A stretch of DNA of 64,000 nucleotides, from contig NZ_QQWI01000003.1 in NCBI RefSeq assembly GCF_004125825.1, forward strand, positions 1 to 64,000. Reading direction: 5' to 3'. The stretch comes from Fusibacter sp. A1. GTDB lineage: Bacteria; Bacillota; Clostridia; Peptostreptococcales; Acidaminobacteraceae. Below, in pieces: positions 38,108 through 46,858 of the stretch. The position numbers and the translations under genes are program-made. Each line of letters opens with the position of its first letter. Positions within the stretch are counted from its first letter, which is position 1. The notes under the pieces are model-generated. The model was not told the DNA's origin. It was given only the letters and a program-made list of their open reading frames with translations, and searched no databases.

Positions 38108-39424
38108 TTATTCGTTTCTGATCGCTTCAAGCGCGCTCAGTTTCGTAGCTCTGACAGCAGGCAGAAAGCCTGAGACAACACCGATGAAAGTGGAAAACAA
38201 CAAAGAGGAGCCGATCAGCCACATGGGAATATAGGAGATATCCTGAATTTCCGGGAGTTCACCGTAATAGTCGAAGTTACCCATCATGTCCGCCTGCATG
38301 CTCGCATTCACAGCGTTGATCACATCCGATCCGATCAGGCTGATTCCGATACCGACAAGCCCGCCTAAAAGGCCGATGATGGCTGCTTCGAACAGGAAGA
38401 GTTTCATGATATCCTTGACTTCAGCCCCAAGCACCTTCATGACACCGATTTCTTTCGTGCGTTCATAAATCGCCATGATCATCGTATTGGTGATACCGAT
38501 GGCAGCGATAAGGAGCGACACGGCACCGATACCTCCAAGCACCATCTGCTGCGTCTGCATTTTCTGCTTTTCGTATTTTACATATTCGATGGGACTGTAA
38601 GCGCCAAGCCCCATGTCCTTGAGGGTCTGATGAATCACCTCGACATCGTCGATTGTTTCGCAAAGCACCTGCACCCGTTCGTATTCGCGTTCTTCGTTTT
38701 TTTTCTTGCCGCCGCCGTTGCCGTTGGGATTTTTTCTTTCCTCATCTTCAATCAGCTTTAAAAGCGCAGCCTGGTCCATGAACACGGTATAGTCGTTGTT
38801 CCCTGAAGGCTCGAGCATACCGGATACCTTAAAGGTCATCGCCCGTTTCTTATTGCCGTTCTGGTCATATTCACCACCGACAAAGCCCTTGATGGGAGTG
38901 ATGAGCGGATCAAAGTCCGCGGGTTGCCATTCTCTTGAACGGGGATCATAGAACATTTCTGCAAAACTAGCACCTACGATCAAGGCGTTCTTATCCGTCG
39001 GTTTAGGCAGTTCGCCCTCGCCAAGCTTAAACTGAAACGCCTCAAGGTCGTCAAGATTCACGCCCATCAATTGGGCTCCACCTTCGTATTTTCCAGCTTT
39101 GAGCTGCACATAAGTTCCATAAGAGGACAGAACGCTCTGTACGCCTTCGATCTGCTTGATCATCTCGACCGTATCAGCGTTTAGCTTGGGTGTTTCCGTT
39201 TTACCGTCAGAATCCCAGCTTCCGTAGTTGTCCACTTCGATGATTCGGATATTGCCGAACATCTCAAGTGATTTTTGAAACGCTCTTTCTTGACCAAGAC
39301 CTAATGAAATCATAAGGAGAATCGCGCTCGAACCAATCACAACACCAAGCACTGTCAGAATTGTACGTGTTTTACGACGCCAAAGGTTCCTAAGCCCCAT
39401 TCCAGTCAGATCATTCGTTTTCAT
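38108..39424 (-). CDS. MacB/FtsX-type ABC permease
   Basis: About 438 residues with the type VII ABC layout: one N-terminal helix (about 20-45), a large extracytoplasmic MacB-like domain (about 46-300), then three C-terminal helices in an FtsX domain (GIGAVSLLIAAIGITNTMIMAI; GLLGGLVGIGISLIG). GGAGG at 39432-39436 sits 7 nt before the ATG at 39424 but touches the ATG at 39430, so the shorter start is used. It overlaps the preceding gene by 14 nt. Such permeases transmit force across the membrane rather than moving substrates through it. Confidence 0.9.
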   Translation of the reverse strand: MKTNDLTGMGLRNLWRRKTRTILTVLGVVIGSSAILLMISLGLGQERAFQKSLEMFGNIRIIEVDNYGSWDSDGKTETPKLNADTVEMIKQIEGVQSVLSSYGTYVQLKAGKYEGGAQLMGVNLDDLEAFQFKLGEGELPKPTDKNALIVGASFAEMFYDPRSREWQPADFDPLITPIKGFVGGEYDQNGNKKRAMTFKVSGMLEPSGNNDYTVFMDQAALLKLIEDEERKNPNGNGGGKKKNEEREYERVQVLCETIDDVEVIHQTLKDMGLGAYSPIEYVKYEKQKMQTQQMVLGGIGAVSLLIAAIGITNTMIMAIYERTKEIGVMKVLGAEVKDIMKLFLFEAAIIGLLGGLVGIGISLIGSDVINAVNASMQADMMGNFDYYGELPEIQDISYIPMWLIGSSLLFSTFIGVVSGFLPAVRATKLSALEAIRNE

Positions 39425-41843
39425 CCTCATCCTCCAAAAGCGATGCCAGTCTTTTTTTCTTGCGTAGTCTCAATCCAAACGCGATCAAAGCTATCACGAC
39501 GACCGCAATGATCACCATGGCCCAGATAGGGAGTGTGAATGGCTCCTTTACCTCGTCGCCTCCATCACCGAAGCCGCCGTTTAATCCGCCGTCAAAGCCC
39601 CCATCTCCAAACTCGCCGCCCGGGTACTCTCCTTCACCGCCTTCAAAGCCTTGCTGTTCCATAACCACAAGTTGAATCGTTTTTTCGATCTCTTGTTTGA
39701 CACCTGTCTCGTCCTCGAATACGAACACGAGTCTTCCTTCTAGGTTGCCCGCATCAGCAGGAAACATGGTGCCGCTGAAGTAGTCGCTTCTACCTGGCTC
39801 AAAATTACCTACAAAATAATTGCTGTCCTGGGCTTGGAAGTTCCCCTCCAATTTGACCATCATGTTGTACATGGTCGATTTTCCCATGTTGTAGAACTCT
39901 GCATCCACTTGGATAGGCATCCCTACAAAGGTCTCGAAAGGAAGAAAGATATCTGCCACTTCAAGTCGGACTTCTTGTTTTACATTTACAGAAATCCTTT
40001 CTTCAGCGACATAGGGATTATCCTTTTCATCATAGGAGTTTCCGTTTTGATCTTCATATTCCACTTTAAAGTCGACACCGTACATCTTCACATTGGCGTC
40101 GGCCTTTGTCTTGAGCGTCAATGTCTTCTCGACGACCTCACCTGCGCCGATTCTTTCTATGAAGAAGGAGTTCGCAGCGTCCACAGGAATAAACACCCCG
40201 TCTTCAGCGGCGAAAGTCACCTTTGCATTTCTTATTCCCATGCTGGTGCTTGTATTTTTAAACCGTATGGTCAGATCATATGTCTGGCCGGCAAGTATGC
40301 TGTCCGATCCGTAATCATAACTGTCGATGATTATTTTGGGCTTGCTTCCAGTCTGCTCTCCTAGCACCTGAACGCCCGCAACCTGGATTCTTTGATCCCC
40401 TTCGCTGCCGCCCGCGCTTGTCAGCGCCGCGTAAAGCGGATACGTATTCGCCTGCACGCCCGTTCCGAGCATTGTCTCAAATTCAAGCGTCACGGCTTCA
40501 CCAGGGTTCAAGGAGTCCACCATCTGAACATAAGGCGATAGGAAGCGAAGGCTTGCATCGCTTGATAGGGACAACTTCAGGTCTTTTTTCACTTGCTGGG
40601 CATTGTTTTTCAGCGTCACAGAAATTAGCTTGGATTCTGAACCGGTGAAGGTATACCTCTGGTTATCAAAGCTCATTTCGATATTCTTTGTAGATGCCTT
40701 GCCGCTAGCTGTCTCGATATAGACGGGGGCCGTTCTCTCGTAACTTCCGCCCATCTCGTCAAAATAGGTGATTTTCGCACTCAGGCTCTGAACTCCGACA
40801 GCAGTAGGTGAAGCGATCACATTGAAGGTGGCCGATCCGGTCATGTTCTGTGCTAAGTTTCCTACCGCCTTCGTGTCGAGATCATTGCTAAGTCTTATTC
40901 CCTCAGCATCCATTCCAGTCAGTTGAACGATGATTTTTTGAGCTTTAAGAGTTCCACCGTTTTTTACGGTCAGCGTCAGCTTTTTCGCAGTTTCGCTGCC
41001 CACAAAGCCACCGTCAAGTTCTGCAGACGTGACGCCCACGATCGGTTCGAGCTCGTTGTTCACAACACTGATATACACCGGAACCGCTACGACGAAGTCA
41101 TCACCGTAGGCGTTCTCATAGGTGATGTTCAGCACCAAGTCATAGGTTTTTGGAGCTGCGGCGGGATTGATATGGAACTTGAAATCCAGCGTATCCGATT
41201 TGTTCATTGCGAGCATGGATAAGGTATCCTTGATCGTCGCGCCCTCCATCACGATAGGCAGCGCGTCGGACCCCTTTCCGATTGTCGCAGTAATGTTCTT
41301 AGCAGAATGTGTCGAGTCGTTTTTTACCTTGACCGCTATCGTGTGCAGTTTGCCCGTTTCAAAAGAACCGAGCACCGTACCGTTTTCGAGCGTGATATTC
41401 GGCTGATACTTCGATGTATCCGTCGGAACTGATGGCGTATTGTCCGTTTCCTTGGTTTCGCTTATGAAGATCGAATCCGAATACACCGTATTTCCTGTGG
41501 CATCTTCAATTAGATTAAAGGAAAAAGTATTGCCGCTACCCAGGTACTCAAGCGCGATAGAGATTGTCGTACCGTTGTTGATGTCAGAAACGCTCACCGC
41601 AGTGGCCCTGTTGTCGAGAACAAAGCTGCTTGTACTGGTATTCACTAGTGTCAGATCTCCAAAGGGATTGAGCTCATTGAATGTCATCGAAAGTGTGAAC
41701 GACTCTCCTTCACGTATGCTGCTGTCCGGATGTGTGACCCGGCTGCCCGTGATCGTATAATTTGTCGCGCCATGCGTCAAGGTGAACAGCAGCAGCAACA
41801 CCAAAACGATTCCAAAACTATTGCGTATGTATTTCATGTTCAT
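39411..41843 (-). CDS. Large extracellular CARDB/COG1361-like protein with C-terminal anchor
   Basis: The 810-residue protein has a signal peptide (about 1-25), then repeated Ig-like beta modules (for example GSFETGKLHTIAVKVKNDS, ETAKKLTLTVKNGGTLKA, ESKLISVTLKNNAQQVKKD), a Gly/Glu/Asp-rich linker (about 725-760), one membrane helix (about 770-790) and a short charged tail. The modules resemble CARDB/NEW3 adhesion-type domains. It overlaps the ATPase gene by 26 nt and the permease by 14 nt, so the three are translated together and probably form one complex. Confidence 0.82.
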   Translation of the reverse strand: MNMKYIRNSFGIVLVLLLLFTLTHGATNYTITGSRVTHPDSSIREGESFTLSMTFNELNPFGDLTLVNTSTSSFVLDNRATAVSVSDINNGTTISIALEYLGSGNTFSFNLIEDATGNTVYSDSIFISETKETDNTPSVPTDTSKYQPNITLENGTVLGSFETGKLHTIAVKVKNDSTHSAKNITATIGKGSDALPIVMEGATIKDTLSMLAMNKSDTLDFKFHINPAAAPKTYDLVLNITYENAYGDDFVVAVPVYISVVNNELEPIVGVTSAELDGGFVGSETAKKLTLTVKNGGTLKAQKIIVQLTGMDAEGIRLSNDLDTKAVGNLAQNMTGSATFNVIASPTAVGVQSLSAKITYFDEMGGSYERTAPVYIETASGKASTKNIEMSFDNQRYTFTGSESKLISVTLKNNAQQVKKDLKLSLSSDASLRFLSPYVQMVDSLNPGEAVTLEFETMLGTGVQANTYPLYAALTSAGGSEGDQRIQVAGVQVLGEQTGSKPKIIIDSYDYGSDSILAGQTYDLTIRFKNTSTSMGIRNAKVTFAAEDGVFIPVDAANSFFIERIGAGEVVEKTLTLKTKADANVKMYGVDFKVEYEDQNGNSYDEKDNPYVAEERISVNVKQEVRLEVADIFLPFETFVGMPIQVDAEFYNMGKSTMYNMMVKLEGNFQAQDSNYFVGNFEPGRSDYFSGTMFPADAGNLEGRLVFVFEDETGVKQEIEKTIQLVVMEQQGFEGGEGEYPGGEFGDGGFDGGLNGGFGDGGDEVKEPFTLPIWAMVIIAVVVIALIAFGLRLRKKKRLASLLEDEDENE

Positions 41844-42564
41844 ATCTTCTTACATCCCCTTCTTTACACTCTATCTTTTCGATAACACCATCTAAAATAT
41901 AAACCACCCGATCGCCGAATCGTGCAACTTCATTGTCATGGGTGACCATGATCAGCGTCTGATTTCGCTTTCTTGCCATCTCGATCATCAGTCCCATGAC
42001 ATTGACCGATGTCTTTGAATCCAGGTTGCCTGTCGGCTCGTCCGCGAATATGATATCAGGAGACCCCGCAAACGCTCTTGCTATACCAACCCTCTGCTGT
42101 TGTCCACCGCTCATCTGGGTGGGTTTATGCATGATATGTGTTCCTAGTCCCACCGACTTGAGAAGGTGGGCCGCTTCCTTTTCCCGAACCGTCTTTTTGG
42201 TGTTTCTGAACGTGAGCGGTAAGCTGACGTTCTCAAGGGCTGTGAGTGTCGGAAGCAGATTGTAGCTCTGAAAGATAAATCCGACATGCTTTTGTCTGAA
42301 TTTCGCAAGCTTTTTCTCGCTCATCGCGCTGATGTCGTGCCCCATGATCTTAACGGTGCCCTTTGTAGGTTTTTCAAGCCCCGCGATCATGTTTAAAAAT
42401 GTGGATTTACCCGATCCTGACGTTCCGAGTATCACCAGTATCTCACCTCTATGGATATCAAGGTCAAGACCGTTAAGCGCCCTTACCTTTTCTTTTCCTA
42501 TCCGATATATCTTTTTCAAGTCCCTAATTTCAACCAGTAGATCCTGTTCCTTTTTGGTCTTCAC
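41818..42564 (-). CDS. ABC transporter ATPase (LolD/MacB type)
   Basis: About 248 residues. Walker A GTSGSGKSTFLNMIAG near 47, signature MSGGQQQRVGIARA, Walker B DIIFADEPTGNLD and the H-loop VTHDNEVA are all intact. The frame opens further upstream, but GAGGTG lies 5 nt before the GTG at 42564, which is the chosen start. First gene of the operon; partner of the FtsX permease. Confidence 0.92.
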   Translation of the reverse strand: MKTKKEQDLLVEIRDLKKIYRIGKEKVRALNGLDLDIHRGEILVILGTSGSGKSTFLNMIAGLEKPTKGTVKIMGHDISAMSEKKLAKFRQKHVGFIFQSYNLLPTLTALENVSLPLTFRNTKKTVREKEAAHLLKSVGLGTHIMHKPTQMSGGQQQRVGIARAFAGSPDIIFADEPTGNLDSKTSVNVMGLMIEMARKRNQTLIMVTHDNEVARFGDRVVYILDGVIEKIECKEGDVRRYEHEIHTQ

Positions 42565-42820
42565 TCCATCACCTCTATTCCCTATCACCCGACCACTTTA
42601 GCGCCATTAAGTATTAGACGCGATCGAGTGATAAAAGTTCCACAAAGTTCCTAATTAACAGTACCACTTTCTAAGACCGGCAACAATAAGGGAGAACCTT
42701 AAGTTTTTCTTAAAAATGTGACGCTAACATTACAAGTTTTAGAAAGCGACTGTAATATTCTATCCGTAAAATTAAAGCCATGCTATGATGAAAACATCTC
42801 AACTAGAAAGGACACCTAAG

Positions 42821-44734
42821 ATGAAAAAAAACTTTGTACGATCGGTGGCGGCCGCTCTTATCATAGGCCTGACGCTATCCACCTCCTACGCTGACACTAC
42901 AAACGACCAAATAGAAGAACCACCGATACTCGAACCATCTGAATTCACCTTCGAGGGTAACACCTACGGCTATTATCTGCAGTGGATCGACCTAAACGAT
43001 AAGACCCTCAAAGTGGAGCTTTCCTTGGCAGAACAAAAAATAGGTTCTGTGGAGACATTAGAAAAGCTGAGCGCTCCAAAGAACGAGAACGAATCTGTGA
43101 TCGCAAGCATCAACGGGTCCTTCTTTAACATGAAGCCCGACTCACAACCTGTGAGCACCTTGATTTTGGACGGAAAGATAGAACATATCATGCACACGGG
43201 CTCTGTGGTCGGTTTTGACGGCGACAATCAAATGCATGTTGAAAAACTAGGCATCAAGATCGAGGGGGCGATCAACGACCAGTGGGAATGGCCCTACAGC
43301 TGGTCCGCATGGAATATCAACCACTATTTCGACAGGCTTGACGCGATCATGATCTTTAACAACCATTATACCGGCAAGTTCCCTGTCGCCCCAGTCTTCG
43401 CAGTCGCTGTCGACCGGAACGAAGTCATAGGAATCTATGACTATGTTCCCACGATCCCTACTCACGGCTACATCATCGTAACCAGAAACAGCAATATCAC
43501 CCACCTCTTTAAGCTAGGCGATAAGGTGGACTATAAATTAAGCACCTTCGAAAGGGACGCAAGTCAGAATCTGACGGACACGGCCGTGCCCTTCAAAGAT
43601 ATACGCACGGCTATCGGGGCCGGACCGACACTTGTGAAGGACGGAGTAAAGGTACTGGATGCCAAAGGCGAAGGATTCAGTGTCAGCAAACTGGTAGGCA
43701 CTAGGGCAAAACGATCCTTGATAGGGACCGCCCCTACGGGTCAGATGGCCTTTGTCACCACTGATTCGATGACACTCGACACACTTACAGAGCTTGCCTT
43801 AAGCCTTGGCCTTACAAATGCGATCAACCTGGACGGCGGTGGATCGTCAGGCATGATGAAGGACGGGGTCTATGTCAGCAAACCCGACAGAAAAATCAGC
43901 AACGCCCTGATTGTCACAAAGCTAAAAGAACAACCCATTAGGATTTCACTCAACGACACCGAACTCTTCTTTGATGTGGATCCTTATATCGACTCAGGCA
44001 GAACCCTTGTTCCGCTCAGGAGGATTCTTGAGCTGATGGGATGTCAGGTCAAATGGGATCAACAGACGCAGAGCGTCATCGTCAACAGGTATCAGGACCA
44101 GCTGGTCTTCACACTCGGTGAAAAAACAGTGCTTGTGAATGACAGGGCCTATGAGATGGACGTTCCGCTATCGATCAGGAACAGTCGAAGTTTTGTTTCC
44201 ATCAGATTCTTAACAGAATTTTTCGGCGGTGTCGTCGATTGGAACAGCGAACGTAAGCTTGTGACACTCAACCTACCGACAGTCGACCAGTATTACGCTA
44301 TCGCAGAAGCGCTTTATCAAAGAAAAGAATATGTGTTGGCCCTGGACTATTATGAAATGGTACTAGATATGCACCCCTCGCACGTTTCCAGCCTAAAGAG
44401 AACCGCATACATCTTTGACACCACGCTCAAAGACCACCGTTCGGCACTCGAATACTATAAAAAGGCACTCACGATTTTCCCTGAGGACAGTGATACCTAT
44501 ATAAAGCTTGGCAACGCATATAGGAACCTAGACGCCCTTCAAGAAGCCATCGCAGCCTATGAAAACGCGCTTACGATCAGGCCGAACGCTTCAGAAGCCT
44601 ACTACGGACTGGCAAAGTCCTATGAGTCCCTGAACCCTGAAAGAGCAGGTGAGTATTACTCCTGGTTGGCTGAAAACAGCACCATCTACCAGTACAAGAA
44701 CGAAGCCAACTTCTATTTGAACGGCAACATGTAA
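42821..44734 (+). CDS. Secreted phosphodiester glycosidase (NAGPA) with copper-amine-oxidase-N and TPR domains
   Basis: About 637 residues. A signal peptide (about 1-25) is followed by a NAGPA/DUF2233 domain (about 40-370; RTAIGAGPTLVKDG and LTNAINLDGGGSSGMMKDG hold its catalytic landmarks), a copper-amine-oxidase N-terminal type domain (about 385-490; TLVPLRRILELMGCQVKWD, FVSIRFLTEFFGG), and three to four TPRs to the end. It probably removes sugar-1-phosphate from cell-surface polymers. AAAGGA lies 8 nt before the ATG at 42821; upstream ATGs lack a ribosome site. The 256-nt gap to the divergent ABC operon shows no strong promoter. Confidence 0.85.
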   Translation: MKKNFVRSVAAALIIGLTLSTSYADTTNDQIEEPPILEPSEFTFEGNTYGYYLQWIDLNDKTLKVELSLAEQKIGSVETLEKLSAPKNENESVIASINGSFFNMKPDSQPVSTLILDGKIEHIMHTGSVVGFDGDNQMHVEKLGIKIEGAINDQWEWPYSWSAWNINHYFDRLDAIMIFNNHYTGKFPVAPVFAVAVDRNEVIGIYDYVPTIPTHGYIIVTRNSNITHLFKLGDKVDYKLSTFERDASQNLTDTAVPFKDIRTAIGAGPTLVKDGVKVLDAKGEGFSVSKLVGTRAKRSLIGTAPTGQMAFVTTDSMTLDTLTELALSLGLTNAINLDGGGSSGMMKDGVYVSKPDRKISNALIVTKLKEQPIRISLNDTELFFDVDPYIDSGRTLVPLRRILELMGCQVKWDQQTQSVIVNRYQDQLVFTLGEKTVLVNDRAYEMDVPLSIRNSRSFVSIRFLTEFFGGVVDWNSERKLVTLNLPTVDQYYAIAEALYQRKEYVLALDYYEMVLDMHPSHVSSLKRTAYIFDTTLKDHRSALEYYKKALTIFPEDSDTYIKLGNAYRNLDALQEAIAAYENALTIRPNASEAYYGLAKSYESLNPERAGEYYSWLAENSTIYQYKNEANFYLNGNM

Positions 44735-44742
44735 ATCAACAT

Positions 44743-44774
44743 AAAAAAGAGCCTCTCGATTATTCGAGGGGCTC
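44743..44774. terminator. Bidirectional terminator overlapping the antiporter stop
   Basis: GAGCCTCTCGA / TCGAGGGGCTC lies between converging genes. On the minus strand it is followed by TTTTTT. Its right arm includes the last codons of the antiporter gene, whose stop is at 44760-44762. Confidence 0.85.
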
Positions 44775-45950
44775 CTTTACTAGTAGTCTCTTATGTGTCA
44801 GATCCAGTGCTATGGCTCCAAGGGGTGCCGTGACCACGATCGACAGCACCGCAAGCGCAAGGATCAGCTCGCCGTTTGCAACACCCATCGCAAGCGGCAC
44901 GGCACCGATCGCCGCCTGAACCGTCGCTTTAGGCCAGTATGCGATAACAGAAAACATCCGTTCTTTTCTATTTAGGTTTGTGCCGATAGTAGAAATGATC
45001 ACGCCAAGGCTTCGTGCGAATAGACCAGCTGCGATAAGCAGTAGTCCAAGAGCGCCCGCATCCCATGCAAGAACCACGTTCACTTGGGCTCCAACCAGCA
45101 CAAACAGCAGAATTTCTGCAAACAGCCAGATCTTGTTCAGCTTGATAGAAAGCCTCTTTGCCACATGGGGTCTTTTTTCGAGTAGGATAAAACCGATTGC
45201 CATCACACTTAGTAGCCCTGCTATTTCAATCCTACTTTTGAGTGCGTTCTCGAGTGCTGTCAGCATGATGGCGATGCCTAAGATCATCATCACCTTTTTT
45301 GTATCTCTTATATGATATTTTTCGAAAATCTTGACGAGTATGAATCCGATGATGATTCCAATTGATATTCCTACCAAAATGGATACGGGAATTCCTAAAA
45401 GCTTCATCGCAACATTCGACTCGCCACCGATTGAAAGTCCTAAGAACGTCGAAAAGATGGTGATGGCGAATACGTCGTCCACCGAAGCGCCTGCGAGTAT
45501 CATCGTAGGAATCCGCTTGTCTGTTCCATACCCCTCGGATTTATACCTTAACATATAGGGCACAATCACAGCAGGCGATACCGCCGCGATGATAAACCCT
45601 AAAATTCCCGCCTCTAAAAAGGGAAGATTAAACAGCATCATACTCGCTCCAAGTACCGCGAACCCTTCAAGAATTCCAGGAATGAAGCTCATCCTTATCG
45701 CCACTCCGCCAATCGCATTCAAATCATCCCTACTGATTCCAAGACCCGCCCTTAGAAGTATGACGATAAGCGCCATCTTTCTAAACTCTGAGGACACCAT
45801 CATCAGACTCTCGTCAAGTAGGTCAAGTCCGAAAGGTCCCAGAGCGACACCTATGAGAAGCATTCCAAGAAGTCCGGGAAGCTTGAATTTTGAAAATAAA
45901 TAGTTCGCTGTCATTCCAAGAAGCAGAATCAGCGCTAAACTTGTCGCCAT
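44760..45950 (-). CDS. CPA2-family Na+(K+)/H+ antiporter
   Basis: About 396 residues with 12-13 membrane helices and the NhaP/KefB-type layout, including PGLLGMLLIGVALGPFGLDLL, the AVSPAVIVP region and GASVDDVFAITIFS, where the conserved Asp pair of the ion site lies. There is no RCK/TrkA-N nucleotide-binding tail. The ATG at 45950 has AAAGGA 9 nt upstream and is preferred over 45956. It could use the sodium gradient made by the decarboxylase, but this is inference. Confidence 0.88.
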   Translation of the reverse strand: MATSLALILLLGMTANYLFSKFKLPGLLGMLLIGVALGPFGLDLLDESLMMVSSEFRKMALIVILLRAGLGISRDDLNAIGGVAIRMSFIPGILEGFAVLGASMMLFNLPFLEAGILGFIIAAVSPAVIVPYMLRYKSEGYGTDKRIPTMILAGASVDDVFAITIFSTFLGLSIGGESNVAMKLLGIPVSILVGISIGIIIGFILVKIFEKYHIRDTKKVMMILGIAIMLTALENALKSRIEIAGLLSVMAIGFILLEKRPHVAKRLSIKLNKIWLFAEILLFVLVGAQVNVVLAWDAGALGLLLIAAGLFARSLGVIISTIGTNLNRKERMFSVIAYWPKATVQAAIGAVPLAMGVANGELILALAVLSIVVTAPLGAIALDLTHKRLLVKEPLE

Positions 45951-46017
45951 AGGCATACATCCTTTCCAGTTGAAGTCCGTTCTTATTGTACACTAACCGC
46001 ACCGCATTTGAAAAGCC

Positions 46018-46503
46018 TTATAGTTCGGCTCTGAGAACCTTCCAGTATTCCCATTTGTCATCAAGCGACTTGCAGTATTTAGTTGGAATAGGACTCGTGG
46101 ACGGGAGCCGTATCGTATGAATGTTCAACTTGAAATGCTTGTCGAATCCCTTTGCCGCTTTAGAACCGTTAAGCACGATACACTCGATATTCGGATACCT
46201 GCCAAGCAGGTCAACTAGATTGTTGGGCACTTCCTCTTTGATATCCTGATCAAGGCTGCCCTTTCGCTGACAGCTTTCAAAAACATCCCATAGTCCGATG
46301 CCTCCTTCAAGCAGCCTTTGTATCCTAGTCTCATACCCTGTGTCCATGTCGACGCAAAGAAGCCTGGCCATCAGTTCCCAGAAGTGGTTCCTTGGATTTC
46401 CGTAATACATGTTTTCTTCAAGCGATTTGACGCTGGGCATCGAACCAAGAATTAAAATTTTTGTTTGCCCGCATACGACAGGGTTAAAAGAACTAATTCT
46501 CAC
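46018..46503 (-). CDS. Hypoxanthine-DNA glycosylase (UDG family 6)
   Basis: Removes deaminated bases from DNA. About 161 residues with ILILGSMPSVKSLEENMYYG, NPRNHFWELMARLL and the second active-site motif LPSTSPIPTKY, typical of DNA-deoxyinosine glycosylases. The frame extends further upstream, but AGGTGG at 46510-46515 lies 6 nt before the GTG at 46503, giving a normal family length. Stand-alone gene. Confidence 0.88.
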   Translation of the reverse strand: MRISSFNPVVCGQTKILILGSMPSVKSLEENMYYGNPRNHFWELMARLLCVDMDTGYETRIQRLLEGGIGLWDVFESCQRKGSLDQDIKEEVPNNLVDLLGRYPNIECIVLNGSKAAKGFDKHFKLNIHTIRLPSTSPIPTKYCKSLDDKWEYWKVLRAEL

Positions 46504-46679
46504 ACTACACCACCTTTCAGTACAGTTTTTTTTATTTAACCATATTTCCCCATGGCAGGCTAGTGAAAAGTTCAAATCCCCTTGTTGCATGAATAAGTGA
46601 CCACCCACCGATTTGATTTGCCGATAACCGTTTGCTTATCGATTTATATGGTATACATTCAAAAGAGGAGATGGTCTAA

Positions 46680-46751
46680 ATGGATGCGCATGATAGGGCA
46701 ATCCCCCTCGATAAACCAATATGGGTCATTACAACCACCCAAAAGATCTAA
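46680..46751 (+). CDS. Possible 23-codon leader ORF upstream of patB
   Basis: A short open frame (MDAHDRAIPLDKPIWVI...) with a GAGGAG ribosome site 9 nt before its ATG. It ends about 108 nt before patB, and a GAGGAAA/TTTCCTC hairpin (46784-46816) follows. It may be an attenuator-type leader or a chance frame. The rest of 46504-46858 shows no other gene; a GATAA-N8-TTATC inverted repeat lies at 46623-46640. Confidence 0.35.
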   Translation: MDAHDRAIPLDKPIWVITTTQKI

Positions 46752-46783
46752 TACTTCATAAAAAAGGGCTTTCAATCCTTGCA

Positions 46784-46816
46784 GAGGAAACTGATTCAGG
46801 TAACTTCATTTTCCTC
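46784..46816 (+). promoter_or_regulatory. Hairpin in the patB 5' region
   Basis: GAGGAAA / TTTCCTC, 7 bp with a long loop, between the short leader frame and patB. It has no T run and does not match a known riboswitch or T-box that I recognise. Confidence 0.35.
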
Positions 46817-46858
46817 AGTACCTAATCTTCATTTGAACCCAACCGACAAGGAGGCACC

